DNA from: Xenopus tropicalis
Lineage: Eukaryota > Chordata > Amphibia > Anura > Pipidae
DNA length: 64,000 nt
Direction: 5' to 3'
Assembly (NCBI RefSeq): GCF_000004195.4
Contig: NC_030678.2
Coordinates: 93,702,904-93,766,903 of the forward strand
The notes below the pieces were generated by a model. It was not told the DNA's origin and made no database searches. It saw only the letters and a program-made list of their open reading frames with translations. Below, one piece after another: positions 50,701-62,483 of the stretch. Both the position numbers and the translations under genes were made by a program. Numbering within the stretch: position 1 is the stretch's first letter; each line of letters begins with the position of its first letter.

Positions 50701-51491
50701 GGTGTTTGAAGAGTGTAGGCCGAGATTATGGCACAGTTAGTAAATGATCGCACTTGAAAGAAAATGTGTCGTTTCTACTCACTGTATTGTTTATTGCTGT
50801 GGAGTATGTTGGCGCTTATGTGTTAATAAAAATAATACATGTGAGATTACGAGTTGCTCATCTTCCTCAAGCGTTGTAGCGGTGAGCCAAACTTTTCACC
50901 AGGTTTTGGTGTGAAAAAATCCACCAGAGGCTCCAATGGGTACAAAAATAGTTTCAACGCAAAGAAGTGTGATATGGAAAAACTTGCAGTGTGGTTTGCA
51001 AATATTTGCAGTTTCATTCAAATTATTTGGCAAAGCAAAATGGAACATTTACTCATCACTACTGCACTGACCCGGTCATAAAGAAAGTTTCAGGCCCTGC
51101 ATAAGGAAAATAATTGTACATCAAGAATTTCCAGCCTGTGCCCCAGCAGCTGTGATTGAAGAACTTTAGTACTCGCTATCTTGCAATGCTAGAGTTTAAT
51201 ATTGTAGGTCATGCCATGAATACTGACAGTGTAAAATACATTTACACAAGAAATATGTTATCTGTACTTTAACCAGTTACATTTTCTGGCTAGGGTCCTC
51301 CAGGTGCTGGAGGCTGTGGCCAAATGAACTATTTTTCCTTCCCTAAATCCAGATGTGTCTATGTGAAAGATAATTTTTTATGCCTATGGTACCATGATAG
51401 GTCCCTGAGCCTGATTGCTCTTGCAAGTTCTACTAACCCTGTAGCCAAACAGTTGTTTCACCTCCACATCTGCTCATAACAATATATATAT

Positions 51492-51624
51492 ATACAGCAG
51501 CGAAGAGATCCGCACTCACAGGACTTATAGAATTAATCTGGTGTTTATTGAGAAGACTGTCTTCTTAATAAACACCAGATTAATTCTATAAGTCCTGTGA
51601 GTGCAGATCTCTTCGCTGCTGTAT
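51492..51624. repeat. Palindrome with 66-bp arms and almost no loop
   Basis: ATACAGCAGCGAAGAGATCC onward is followed at once by its reverse complement ending GGATCT-like GATCTCTTCGCTGCTGTAT; about two mismatches. The flank 51625-51700 matches 41350-41420 in inverse. Confidence 0.8.
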
Positions 51625-52104
51625 CTAAGTCTTCACCTGGACCTGCACCCAGGCTATTGTGACCTGACTGACGTGAGTGCCGGCTCTCTCCTGATGTATA
51701 TATATATATATATATTGTTATGCAGCTATTTTGTCTTGATCTTTTGGACATACAGACCAAGCAATCAGAACAGCAGGATGAGAAGAGCTGTGCTCGGGAT
51801 TGGGCTGCCACTAGGGTTGCCGCCTGGCCAGTAGTAAAAATGTGTGTGTTTTTACTAGGAAGGAAACATAAATATTTAGGAAGGCTGGTATTTTTTCCAG
51901 AAAAAAACACCATTGGAAAAGTGTTTGCCAATAAGGACAGCATAAGGGAAATTTTTGGGCAGCATAAATACTTCACAATAGGTAAACAATTCATGTTTTG
52001 TTTAAATATTTTTAGATTGATGGCAGAGGGGGTACTTACTCAACACTAGAAATTGTCTCTCCCATGGGCAATTGGACCTGGAAATTCCTTTCCATCTGTA
52101 TGAT

Positions 52105-52525
52105 TTAAAACCATTTACAAGCAGTGATATTCTGAAACAATTTGCAATTGGTCTTCATTTTTTATACGTGATTTTTTAATTAATTAGTTTTTGTTTAACA
52201 GCTCTCCAGTTTGGAAATTCAGCAGCTATCTGGTTGCTTGTGCACAGATTACCCTAGCAACCAGGCAGTGGTATAAACAAGAGACTGGAAGATTAATAGG
52301 AGAGGACCTGAATAGAAAAATAAGTAATAAAAAGTAACAATCACTAAATTGTAGCCTTGGAGAAAAATATTTTTTTTTTGGCTGCTGGGTTCAGTGAAAG
52401 CTGAAAAGAGTCAGAAGGCGAATAACGCAAAAACTACAACAAATAAAAAACAATTGAAAAGTTGCAAAGAATTGGTCATTCTGTGACATACTAAAAGTTA
52501 TCTGAAAGGTGAATTACCCCTTTAA
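52105..52525. mobile_element. T2-like MITE
   Basis: Contains CAATTTGCAATTGGTCTTCA and ATTACCCTAGCAACCAGGCA and ends AATTACCCCTTTAA. A weaker relative lies at 26241-26470 (ATTACCCTAGCAACCACGCA). The left border is uncertain. Confidence 0.55.
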
Positions 52526-52890
52526 TAGATTAATATGGGTGAGTGCAGAGAATCTAGCTTGATTGAATGATGTGGTCACACCCTCATTGCACCCCAACTG
52601 TGGCATTTAAAATGCTTAGGGTGATGACTCCTTCTACAATTCATTTATACAGGAGCAGTGGCCAATTTCTTGTTGTAGGTCCCATCATTCCCAGTTTCTG
52701 TCAGGTGATCCCTTAGGTGTCCATTAAAAAGGTCAACAGTGTAGGAGTTTTAATCTTGGAAAAGCAAGTTGGAGGTAAGACTTTGTTCCTAACAACAATG
52801 GGAAAAATAAATACAAATGTAATACTAGACTTCTACATAAATTAGATAAAATGATTGCAGGATTAGTTAGTTGACTATATTATTTTGTGC

Positions 52891-52892
<2 letters not shown>

Positions 52893-52926
<34 letters not shown>

Positions 52927-52968
52927 ACACTGTGTGTGTGTTTGTGGGTTTTTTTTTTTTTTTTTTTG
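52893..52968. repeat. (AT)n, (TG)n and T-run microsatellite
   Basis: Compound simple repeat about 200 nt upstream of the rhbdd2-like promoter. Confidence 0.9.
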
Positions 52969-53131
52969 GCATTATTTAGGTTTCGCATTGCCTTGTTTAC
53001 AAACTACAGCCATCTAAACTTTTAAGCAGAAAGTCGGGTAACTCAGATGTTTCTCTATAAAAGTGGTCTTGGTAGATCATCTACGCTGAAAAAAAAACCA
53101 AACAACTTTTGGCTCGTTGGACGCTGTAGTA

Positions 53132-53260
53132 CCGTACCACCAATCACGCTACGGGGAATTGATAACCCGGAAGTATAAAGGCTATAGTATAGCAGGGGCA
53201 TCGCGGAAGTAATGTAAACTCTGCACGTTGTTGCGGACTTAGTTGACTTATTATTCGGCC
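53132..53260 (+). promoter_or_regulatory. rhbdd2: rhbdd2-like core promoter
   Basis: CCAATCA box at about 53140 followed by TATAAA at 53174-53179, some 80 nt before the ATG, with local CpG enrichment to about 53360. Spacing suggests a start near 53205. Predicted from motifs only. Confidence 0.5.
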
Positions 53261-53462
53261 ATGGAGAAGTATGGCGAAGTGCGGGAAAGCTGGCGGAAGA
53301 GTGTATTGTCTTGGCTGCCGCATGTGCAGCTTACTACCGGGGTTGTTCTGACTGTGCTGACTTCTCTAATAGTTTCGGCTCCGGCGCTAATTAAAGTGGA
53401 CAATAAGGATGATGTGGGACCTCTGTTTGATTTAGAGCCTGGGTCTCTGGGAATCACAACAG
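53261..53462 (+). CDS. rhbdd2: rhbdd2-like exon 1
   Basis: ATG GAG AAG to a GTATTT donor; 67 codons plus one base. Includes the first membrane segment, about residues 21-44 (GVVLTVLTSLIVSAPALI). Confidence 0.85.
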
Positions 53463-56400
53463 GTATTTGCTTGGGCTTAAGTAGTTAGACTAATCTACAA
53501 AATGTTTTGAATTGCAAGCAAACTTTCCATAACCTTTAATATTTCATGGTTTTATGTGCAATTGAAAGTTTATTTCTGTGTTTTTCTTTTGTGGTTCCTG
53601 GAACAATGTAGCAGAAGCCTGCTACTTAACAAACCTGGAGGAAAACCCACATTTGTTAGGATGTCACCCAAACTAAACTAGGACAAATGCAGTTATTTTA
53701 AAAGCATTTAAAAACATTTGCATGTGTGGGTTTTTTTCCAGCCCTATTAGGGCCAATGTAAGGGACAGGCAGAAAATTAGTATACTTAAAGCCAATGTCC
53801 CATGCAGAGATTAGACCCCCATAATAGATCTCTGCTACCACGGGCAACTACTCTCTCCTAAATGCCTTTCCACTGGCAACAAAGGGAATTGGTGGTGGAA
53901 AGGCCTATGTGTGGCTTTGGTCTTCCAGTCGTGTGAAGTTTCCTCCTACAGGCATATTCGGAAACCAAAGCAATGCGTAGGCCTTTCCACTGACTATTTC
54001 TTTTGTTGCCGGTGGAAAGGCATTTTGGAGATTAGTTGCCTGCAGTAGCAAAGATCTTCTGTGTGGGACATTAGCCAAAAGTCTCATCCTGACTTGCCTT
54101 CATATTGCCCTCTCTCCGTCCATTGTTCTAGAGCACTTTGTGGGCCCAACCCACTGTTCAGAAATGATAACCTGAAGAGCTCTGCCACAATTTCAAAGTG
54201 GCACTCCAAACTTAAACAACTTACGAAAGTGGTACATTGTTATTTTTAGACCAAGTCTACAAAGCAGCCCCTTTAGCAAAAAATTATCAACATAACCTGT
54301 TGGTAACTTGTACATTAAAATTTTGAAGAGTAGTGTTTTTAGTGTCCGTATCACTTAAGGTGGCCACACACATGGCAATTGGTTCAATCAGCCACTAACC
54401 GTTCAGGGCTGAAACGGCCGATAAGTAGGTAGAAACAATAGAATTTCTACCTCCTTCTGCCTTCAGGGCTGAATCGGTAGATTTTGCTCAGGCGCCTTCT
54501 ATGGCGCCCGATCAAAATCTTTTAACCTGGCCAATCAGCGAGTCAACCGATATCAGCAGACTCCTGCGATATCGGCCGACTTGCCATACACGCACCGAAT
54601 ATCGTATGAAACGAGGTTTCGTACAATATCTGTGCGTGTATGGCCAGCTTTAGTGATACTGACACTAAAAAAACTGCTCTTCAAAATATGAATGTACGTT
54701 AAGTTACCTATAGGTATTAAGATATTAAACATGCTGGCCAAAGCTTTTGTTCTGTAAGTTTCCTTTCCCTATAACTACAACAGACTAGTCTGGGGCCAGT
54801 CTTTTTTTATAATTTTCTATCTTCATACAATCTTACCATAAACTACAAATTTATTGCTTGGTGACCTTTACCTTTAACCTAATAGACGTAGAAGTTCTGA
54901 GCTGTTGGTTAAACGTGTTGTTCAGTTACAAATGTCTCTCTCAGCAGTGATGAGCAAGATTTGTTTCTGACCTGGTATTGCTAGATTTGCATCTGCTTTG
55001 ACCAGGAAGTGATCACTTAATCTTCTCTCTGAGCTGACCATGTCATTTGATGAGCTTGTTTTCTACAACACAATTCTGACATTATAATGCATTGTGGTGA
55101 TCAATATAAAAAGTATTCAGAATGTACTCAAAACACATTTAATAAGGTGCTTATCTTAACAATACATCAAAAATAAAAAGCGGTATCTCACACAAATGAG
55201 ACTGATAGATGCTCTTGATCCTATTACTCACAGTTCAGCGATAACATCTATCAGCCAGGCCACACTGCTTACTTTTAAGTCAGATTCACTGCTGCGCATT
55301 CTAAACACTGTCATTCTCTAAGCAGTTACAGGCCCCTTGTGGGTCTCTCTCACACTCGGAACAGCAAGGATCAACCCCAGTGTTGGAGCACACCCTTTTA
55401 GGCTGATGTCAGACGTGGCGTATTCTCGGCGAGCCGCCGCCTCCTACCTGTGCCTGCACCGGAATGAATGAGATACGTTCTGGTGCAGGTAAATGTTGCC
55501 GAAATACGCATAAAAATGCAAGACTTTGCATTCTCTCGCGTTTTTTTTGTTTATCGGCTACATGTGCCTGCACCAGAGCATATCTCATTCATTCAGGTGC
55601 TCAGGTAGGGCGCATTTACAGTAGCAGGCATATTCTTGGCAAGTGTTTTTCTGCTTGCCGAGAATACAGCACGTCTGACATCAGCCTTACCTCTATAGGC
55701 ATCTCCACTCTCAGCTGCCACTTATTGTCCAAGTAGGAATATTAACCCTATCTCTACTAGGTATCCCCCTGCAGACCATATCATGCACTGTAAATGCACA
55801 CATTCTTGTTCTTTTTTTTAAGTCAGACCAGTATATTCTAAACAGTCCCAGTAGGTACAGGTATAGGATCTCATCTTGAAACCTATTATCCGGAAAGCTC
55901 AGAATAACAGGAGTGATATCTTCTGTAGACTCAAGTAAGTGCTTTTTTTTTTTTTTTTTTTTTTCTCCCCCCCCCCCCCCCCCCCCCTCCTCTGTAATAC
56001 AACAGTACCTTTTTGTGCTTGATCCTAATCATGAGACTTAATCCTTATTTGTGGCACAACAATCCTATTAGGTTTATTTATGTTAAAATTACTTTTTATT
56101 AGACTTATGGTATAAAGAACCAAATTACGGAAAATAGTTTATTTGTGAAAACCCCAGGTCCCAAGCATTCTGAATAACAGATTCAATACCTGTAGTTAAG
56201 GGCGGTGGCACACGTGGAGATTTGTCGCCTGTGATAATCTTCACTATTGCGGGCAACTAATCTTTTAAATGCCATCTCACTAGCAAGAATGTATATCATG
56301 GGTGGGATGGCATACATGTCACTTCGGTTTCCTTGAGAGGCCACTTTGGGAAACCAAAGCAATGCGTATGCCATCCCTCTGTGTTGGCTAAGTGATGATC

Positions 56401-59315
56401 ATCTGACACCCCAATGTGCCTACTGGTCCAGGCATCATAATGAGTGTTGGAGCATTCAACCCCCCCCTCCCAGCAATATTAGCCATAGAGGCATGAAATG
56501 GGATTTCTAATCTGCAGCTTTATAATGTTGGATTAGAATTCTTGGTGCCTAAGTAATGCAGAAACATTTTGGCAGCTCTAAATAACTGGAGGGTTACCCA
56601 CTAAACATTCTGCATGTTACTTCAGAATTCTGTCACTAATTAAAGTACAAGGCAATACGATTTACTTCAAGCCCCAACCATGATAATGGCAGACAGTGGT
56701 AACTTTTTTAATTTTCTAATCTGTATTTTCAGGGTACAAATTGTTCATCTACATCTATTTCCATGAGGATTTTTCATCTCTGGTGTGCAGCACCCTGATA
56801 ATTTGGTTCTTTGGAGGAGGCTTTGAGGAGAATGTCGGTACAGCAAAGTTTTGGCTTCTTACACCTTTCTTCGCAGTATCTTCAGGACTTCTCTACCTGG
56901 CAATCCTGGCCACAGGCCTCAGTTTTCAAGCAAATGTGACAGTCCAAGGCTTCACAAGTGTGGCCTTTACCATGCTGAGTGTATTTACCATTCGCTCCCA
57001 TTTCAAACGCATGTTGTTCTTTGGGTTCATGGTACCAACTAAAATGCTGCCTCTGTTCTTTCTAATCCTGGCATTGTTTCTTCCTCATGCTCCAGTTCTC
57101 AGCAATGTTTGTGGAATTCTAGTTGGCATTGCTTGTATCCTTTTAAATAAACTGGTCAAAACTCAGTGATTCTTAAAGCTGCTTAGAATAACTTCAGTCT
57201 GGCAGCTATAGCACCTTCCACTCCCATGAATGGGTATAGTATCCAGGTACATAAGTATTTTAACCGCTGCTGTTCTCCCTCAGAGCACCAGTCACAAAGC
57301 CTAAGCTACTGGCATGTACAAATTACTTAACCACTGACTTTAAAGGGGTTGTTCACCTTTGCACAATATTCACAGTTCTAACAGTTTGTTAATAGAACAC
57401 ACACACAAAATACTACAGGGGGGACACAAATACTACAGTTTCTTTTTAAGTATATAAAAATGGGTGGTAGATCCCTTTAACATTGAACAGCCAAATGCAG
57501 ATAAAATATAGCAAGCAATCAGTTAGTTGTGCTGGGGTAGAGTTTCCTAGTTATAGAGTCATTTAGCACTTAATGAAGGTTAAGCTTTGACTTAAACTCA
57601 GATGGCATGAGTGGCTTCTTTTGTCTTGATCTTCCGGAATCGATAATGTCACGAATAGATCAGATATTTCTGTGTAGATTACTGAAACGCATTCCAATTT
57701 GGACTTATGTGCCTGGTTCTTCTGCTGAGAGGAATGCTGCTCAAAGTAGGAAGTAAGTGCTTATCTTCTATAACCATCAGTATCATCATTGTACACCTGC
57801 ACCATCTTACAATCTTAAAATACTTTATACCTTTTTCCTCTCTGGATCTAATACTTAATAGCAGAGTTCTTGCCCTGAGCAGAATTAACATTTCATCTCC
57901 AAGTGCTATGGCAAGTTCAAGTCCTCTTTAAGCAGTGAAATCACTGTTCCTTGGTAAAAGAGCAGCTGCCATGTCAGACTCTTCACCAAGTTATCATCAT
58001 CATCATAGTTTCAGAACTACAAACCCATGTAACCATATCCACATTGACTAATAAATTATGGGTTGGGGTCCAAAAAAACAGTTCTCATACTGGTAAGAGT
58101 GATGTGTGAACTCTTAAAGTTTTTAATGCCATTAAAGGAGAAGGAAAGGCAAAGTCACTTGGGGGTGCCAAAATGTTAGGCACCCCCAAGTGACTTGAAT
58201 CGCTTACCTTTTACCCCGGGCTGGTGCCCCTGTTCAGAGAGAACAGCACCAGCCCGGGGTACCTGCAGCGCTTCCTGTTTCTGGCGCGTGCGCAGTAGAG
58301 TGAAAAGCCGAACTTTAACACAGAAGTCGGCTTTTCACTCTGCTGCACATGTGCCTATTGTGTTAGTCTTAGTGAAACTAAGCCGGAAGGAGGAAGCGCA
58401 TCGCTCCAGGTACCCCGGGCTGGTGCTGTTTTCTCCTAACAGGGGCACCAGCCCGGGGTACGAGGGAAGCGATTAAAGTCACTTGTGGGGTGCCTAACAT
58501 TTTAGCACTCCCAAGTGACTTAGCCTTTCCTTCTCCTTTAACAGAAATATGCTCCTTGGCAATAGTGGAGGCTGCCACGTAGGTGCTTGTAATATAAGTT
58601 TTATAAACAGGGGTCAAATCTCTGATACCTATGACTAATGGCATACTAGGCATTTTCTATCCCAGAGGAGAAGGGCCAGGCATAACACCATGCAGCCTAC
58701 CATTGAATTGGATAGCAACTTCCTGTCACTGTACATATGGACAAACACATTTTTTGGGCCTGTACGCATGAGACATGGTTGCCATTTGCATCTGCGGTAG
58801 AGGATCCTATTGTGCAATTTGCCTTTAAGAAACCTTTCTTATACAAATTAGTTTTTCCCTCTGATGCTAAATTTCAAGGTCCTGTAATACCAGAGGTTGA
58901 GCAATACAGCAAATACTCTTGTACCATGGGATTTATTGCATAATAACTTGTTAGACAAATGTAGTGCCTGCATTATGGTATTTAATATCCTTCATGTTCA
59001 GTATTTGTTTCTTTTGCCCATAGGATAAACCCACCACCAGGATCCTACCCTACACAGCAGTTTTACACTACTCCTCAAGGACTCCATGAGGCCTATTCAC
59101 CATATCACAACCCCAAAGCTTCTGGACTTGTGTCCCCAGCAATGGCACCTGTGGGCCCCTCACCATATTCCATGACTTCTCCTCCAGGGGCATTTTATCA
59201 GACACATCATATGTGCTCAGGGGGACACTCTCATTTAGATGCTTCCACATCTACAACTGTAGGTGGAGTTGGTGTTCCACCTGGTAATGATTTGCAGCAA
59301 GTACGGACACAGTAA
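53261..59315 (+). CDS. rhbdd2: RHBDD2-like rhomboid-domain protein, complete (348 aa)
   Basis: Multi-pass membrane protein of the rhomboid superfamily; RHBDD2 localises to Golgi/ER membranes and is considered catalytically inactive. Exons 53261-53462, 56733-57134, 57602-57752 and 59024-59315 join in frame (GT-AG, phases 1, 1, 2). About six hydrophobic segments lie in residues 20-205; YKLFIYIYFHEDF (69-81), IIWFFGGGFEENVGT (90-104), GFTSVAF (140-146) and LSNVCGILVGIAYG (190-203) line up with human RHBDD2 from memory. The cytosolic tail has the diagnostic GSSAERNAAQSRKINPPPGS followed by YPTQQ, then Pro/Ser/Tyr-rich disorder. The positions of the rhomboid catalytic Ser and His hold Thr142 and Asn192. 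Human RHBDD2 is about 364 aa. Could be a second paralog rather than the 1:1 orthologue, since human RHBDD2 is not linked to TAF15. ATG at 53261 is the first after the promoter motifs. Confidence 0.88.
53760..54065. mobile_element. MITE in rhbdd2-like intron 1
   Basis: AATGTCCCATGCAGAGAT at the left against ATCTTCTGTGTGGGACATT at the right, with an inner pair CCTTTCCACTGGCAACAAA / TTTGTTGCCGGTGGAAAGG. Confidence 0.65.
54357..54652. mobile_element. Foldback MITE flanked by inverted T2-MITE ends
   Basis: AAGGTGGCCACACACATGGC against GCGTGTATGGCCAGCTTT. Both flanks (54290-54356 and 54652-54720) are inverted copies of the end of the 40452-40801 family. Confidence 0.65.
55400..55690. mobile_element. 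MITE (AGGCTGATGTCAGACGTG ends)
   Basis: Left AGGCTGATGTCAGACGTG, right CACGTCTGACATCAGCCT; inner inverted pair TCTCGGCGAG / CTTGCCGAGA and a second one around TGCCTGCACC. Confidence 0.75.
55856..56194. mobile_element. TACAGGTATAGG-family MITE
   Basis: TACAGGTATAGGATCTCAT ... AACAGATTCAATACCTGTA. Carries a T-run and C-run (55943-55987). Followed at once by a fragment of the 9855 family (56203-56290). Confidence 0.7.
56733..57134 (+). CDS. rhbdd2: rhbdd2-like exon 2 (rhomboid core)
   Basis: TTTTCAG acceptor, GTATCC donor chosen because it joins to exon 3 as GIAYG. If unspliced, the frame stops at TGA 57167-57169. Confidence 0.87.
57602..57752 (+). CDS. rhbdd2: rhbdd2-like exon 3
   Basis: AAACTCAG acceptor, GTAAGT donor. 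It is not an ATG-initiated frame: the leading AT completes Tyr202. Contains LDLPESIMSRIDQ and VPGSSAERNAAQSRK, very close to human RHBDD2. Confidence 0.9.
58132..58541. mobile_element. T2-type MITE, sister of 47221-47636
   Basis: TTAAAGGAGAAGGAAAGGCA ... GCCTTTCCTTCTCCTTTAA with TTAA borders and the same CACTTGGGGGTGCC hairpins and CCCCGGGCTGGTGC arms. In rhbdd2-like intron 3. Confidence 0.85.
59024..59315 (+). CDS. rhbdd2: rhbdd2-like exon 4 (C-terminal tail, stop)
   Basis: TTTTGCCCATAG acceptor; completes the Lys codon, then INPPPGSYPTQQF and a Pro/Ser/Gly-rich tail ending QQVRTQ, TAA at 59313-59315. Confidence 0.9.
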
Positions 59316-59550
59316 ATATTTATAGCTCTTGGACAAGTTTAATACCTGGTAGCAACAGATTGGATTTTCACAAGAAGCAAACACTATTCCATGTAATAGA
59401 AAGCAACATTTTGTGTGTCCTTAAATGTTATATAACTCCTACCTGCTACTGTTTTTCAGGTACCTGAATACATATACTAGTGTGCCTGTCTGCTGCTACT
59501 AACCAGTTTAAGCCTTAATATTACATTTCCTATGGAGAAATCAAAAATGT

Positions 59551-59946
59551 GGGGCCCAGTCGTTAAAGCACGATTGCTTTAAAGTTCTAATTGTTAGAAC
59601 TTTTCGTATTGACCATGATATTGTTAAAATAGTATGACTTTTTCGTGGTTTTCGTTAAATTCCACGAAAAAGTCATATTTTTCACAAAGACTACGACCAT
59701 TTCAGAATTCATTTAAGCTTTGGTATTGTGACTTTATTTTGGCCAGGTTGGAGATGTAGAGTGCCATTGGAAGGCTTCCAAAATCATGCATTGAAGTTTC
59801 AGAAAGGTTTTTGCTCCATTTACGATCGTTCAGATACAAAAATTTTGTGAGAATTTTTGCACATCAGAAATTATTGTGGTTACTGCAAATTTTTTCCAAT
59901 TGTGCTTTTCATTGGTGAAAATGTGTGCTTTAATGAATGGGCCCCT
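59551..59946. mobile_element. Harbinger-type MITE
   Basis: GGGGCCCAGTCGTTAAAGCA against GTGCTTTAATGAATGGGCCC; interior rich in TTTTCGT / ACGAAAA. Confidence 0.6.
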
Positions 59947-61081
59947 ATGTGTGTCATTGGACTGAAATTCTCTGATTTGCACTGAGTAGTTATGTTAGAT
60001 AGGATACCTTTTATTTTGCACTCAACAAAGCTCAAAATATGTTGCTCTTATTTGAAGGGGCATTTTATTTTCTTGTATAAGCAATTTTATTAGAGTTTGT
60101 ATTCATGGCTATATTTAACAAGTGTCCTTGTTAATGGGGAAATACCCCTCTACTAATTTACAGATGATGCAGGATCTGTACATGCTGTAAAAGGGTCAGT
60201 AGTAACAAAATCATAAGCAAGTTCTTTCTAAACATGCATTTACAGCTTTTACTACATCCTTAATGAAACTCTACTACCTTCATGGGGCAGTCTCATAGGG
60301 TAGTCTCCTAGGGTCCATGTTAATGGCTATAATTGTATTGGGGAGCGTATCATTGCCTGGATAGGTTACAATATAGTGCAATTGAAGACTACAGAGTTTT
60401 ACACCATTTTGTTCTGTCACTTTTTCTTTGTAAATATACCCAGTGACCATTCTTTCTGATAGCCTGTCAAAGAGTATTAACTTCCCTTGGTTCTATAGTC
60501 TTGCCAGTTTTTAAAGGAGAAGGAAAAGCTAAGTCACTGGAGGGGTTCCAAGCTCTGAGTGGCTGTTTGGTAGCCCCTTTGTTGATTGGCAGCCTACAGG
60601 AAGCTCTGTTTAGAACTACAGCAGGTTTTATGCAAAAAAAAAAAGCACCTATCTACACTTTGCACTTTATTTTATGACAACTGAAGTAGTTGTCACTATA
60701 TACATGGATTATAGAATGTCATGGTACAAATCGCTTAAATATGATTGCATGCTTTAAAGCAGTGGTTGGAGTAGAATGTCTTTATTGGGCTTTGGAGAAA
60801 ATAATTTTTGTGGGACTCTCTCTATTTGTTAACATTATGTTTTAGGCTTCAATACCTGCCCAAAGCAACCACAGCCCTTTAGCAGGGAAGATCTGTGCCT
60901 CCAAAGATGTCCACAGTAGCTCCCCATCTTCTTTTCTGCTGATTCCCTGCACGTGCTCTGTGCTGCTGTCAGTTACTGAGCTTCGGGGCTGACTCACTGA
61001 ATACCTAGGATATAAATGTAACTGTATAAGGCTGATTATTATTAAATGTCAGCTCTGAAACCAATGAAATTGGCATCAGAA

Positions 61082-61560
61082 TTTAAAGGAATACTGTCAT
61101 GGAAAACAAAATGCATCAGTTAATAGAGCTGCGCCAGCAGAATCCTGCAAAACATTTTTTTTGTCACATGGGGCTAGCCATTCTCTTTATTTCCCAGGGT
61201 GCCACAGCCATGTGACCTGTGCTCTGATAAACTTCAGTCACACTTTACTGCTGAGCTTCAAGTTGGAGTGTTATCACCCCCCTCCCAGCAGCCGATCAGC
61301 AGAACAATGGGAAGGTAGCAAGATAGCAGCTCCCAGTAGATATCAGAATAGCACTCAATAGTAAGAAATCTTTGGCTTGGGACTCCTCCAGTTACATGGG
61401 AGTAGGAGAAACAATAGGTTATCTGAAAGCAGTTCTACTGTGTAGCGCTGGTTTATTATCTGGCACAGTGCACTGTGATGGCTGCCTACACACCAATATT
61501 ACATCTAAGAATAAATTTTAAAATGGTAGAGTGGAATATTTGCTGTGTAATTTAATAAAC
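61082..61560. mobile_element. Truncated T2-type MITE, sister of 15445-16101
   Basis: TTTAAAGGAATACTGTCATG start, then the shared interior (CACATGGGGCTAGCCAT, GACTCCTCCAGTTACATGGG, ATGGCTGCCTACACACCAAT). The right terminus is missing or replaced. Confidence 0.75.
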
Positions 61561-62483
61561 CTAATTTTTTAAGCCCTGAGCTAAACATCTCCACAGCTGC
61601 CCAGAATGCACTGAGCATGTGCAGTGTCACAAATTTGAAGGCCTGGATCATTGCTTCTATAGAGAGGCTAAACCTTTGGACTGATGCAGTAAGTTCAATA
61701 TCCTGTATGAAATATGGTATTTCTACCCATATTTGTTTTTAGGGTTTAGTTCTCCTTTAAACATGGAAGCTGGCGCAAGAATATATCAGAATTAGAAGTT
61801 ATCTGTGAGAAAATGTGTGCAAAAATCCCTTCCACAAGAACTTCAAACTTTTTTTGTCAAGCTGTACCTAAATGTTGACTTACTAGGATGTCCAAACAGT
61901 TGCACATGCCACAATTTCTGTTTTATTTGTTACTACATTTTAAAGTATTTGAAATAAAACATTTGCAAATGTTTGCTTTTTTTAACACATCAATTCCTGC
62001 AGTTTTTTTACTATTATTTACTTACACAATTAGTTAAAAATTTGACCTGCCAAGGGGTGCCCAAATTTTGCGTACAACAAGCAGTGAGAGATATTGTCAC
62101 TGACTTCCTCCTGGATTAGAATCATTCCTGTTAAAGGACTGGTAGTATGGGAATCCAGATTATGGAAAACACCTCAAGTTACAAGCATTTCAGGTATTAG
62201 GTCTGATACCTGTATCTATGTAAACAGTACTGCAACCCAGGAATGCTTTAAAAAATAAATAATGCTATGAATAGTATTTAGTAATCAAGAAACTTCTTAG
62301 TGTAATTTTCTAACCTGTTTTGGCCATGTACGAGTCCATTTTTTTTTTTTTGGATTCTCCCGATATTGCCCACCCGTAGGTGAGGGATATCGGGAGAAGA
62401 TGGACCTGCCAGTGTATGGGGGGCCTTTAGGCTTCTGAGTAAATTGGTTTTAGAATTTTGGTGGCATGCATGGCCAAAATCGT

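Larger units (their letters stand above)
50701..53100. other. Intergenic region between divergent taf15 and rhbdd2-like genes
   Basis: Non-coding. Contains the foldback 51492-51624 with its flank to 51700, an (AT)n tract near 51697, a T2-like repeat 52105-52525, a segment at 52537-52800 resembling 42760-43050, and a microsatellite at 52893-52968. Nothing else recognised. Confidence 0.65.

Noticed and set aside
57602..57752. ATG at 57602 as a translation start
   Set aside because: It is created by the exon edge; the splice phase makes AT the end of a Tyr codon.
53261..59315. RHBDD3 identity for the rhomboid gene
   Set aside because: Although RHBDD3 is EWSR1's neighbour, the GSSAERNAAQSRK and PGSYPTQ tail is that of RHBDD2, and no UBA domain is present.
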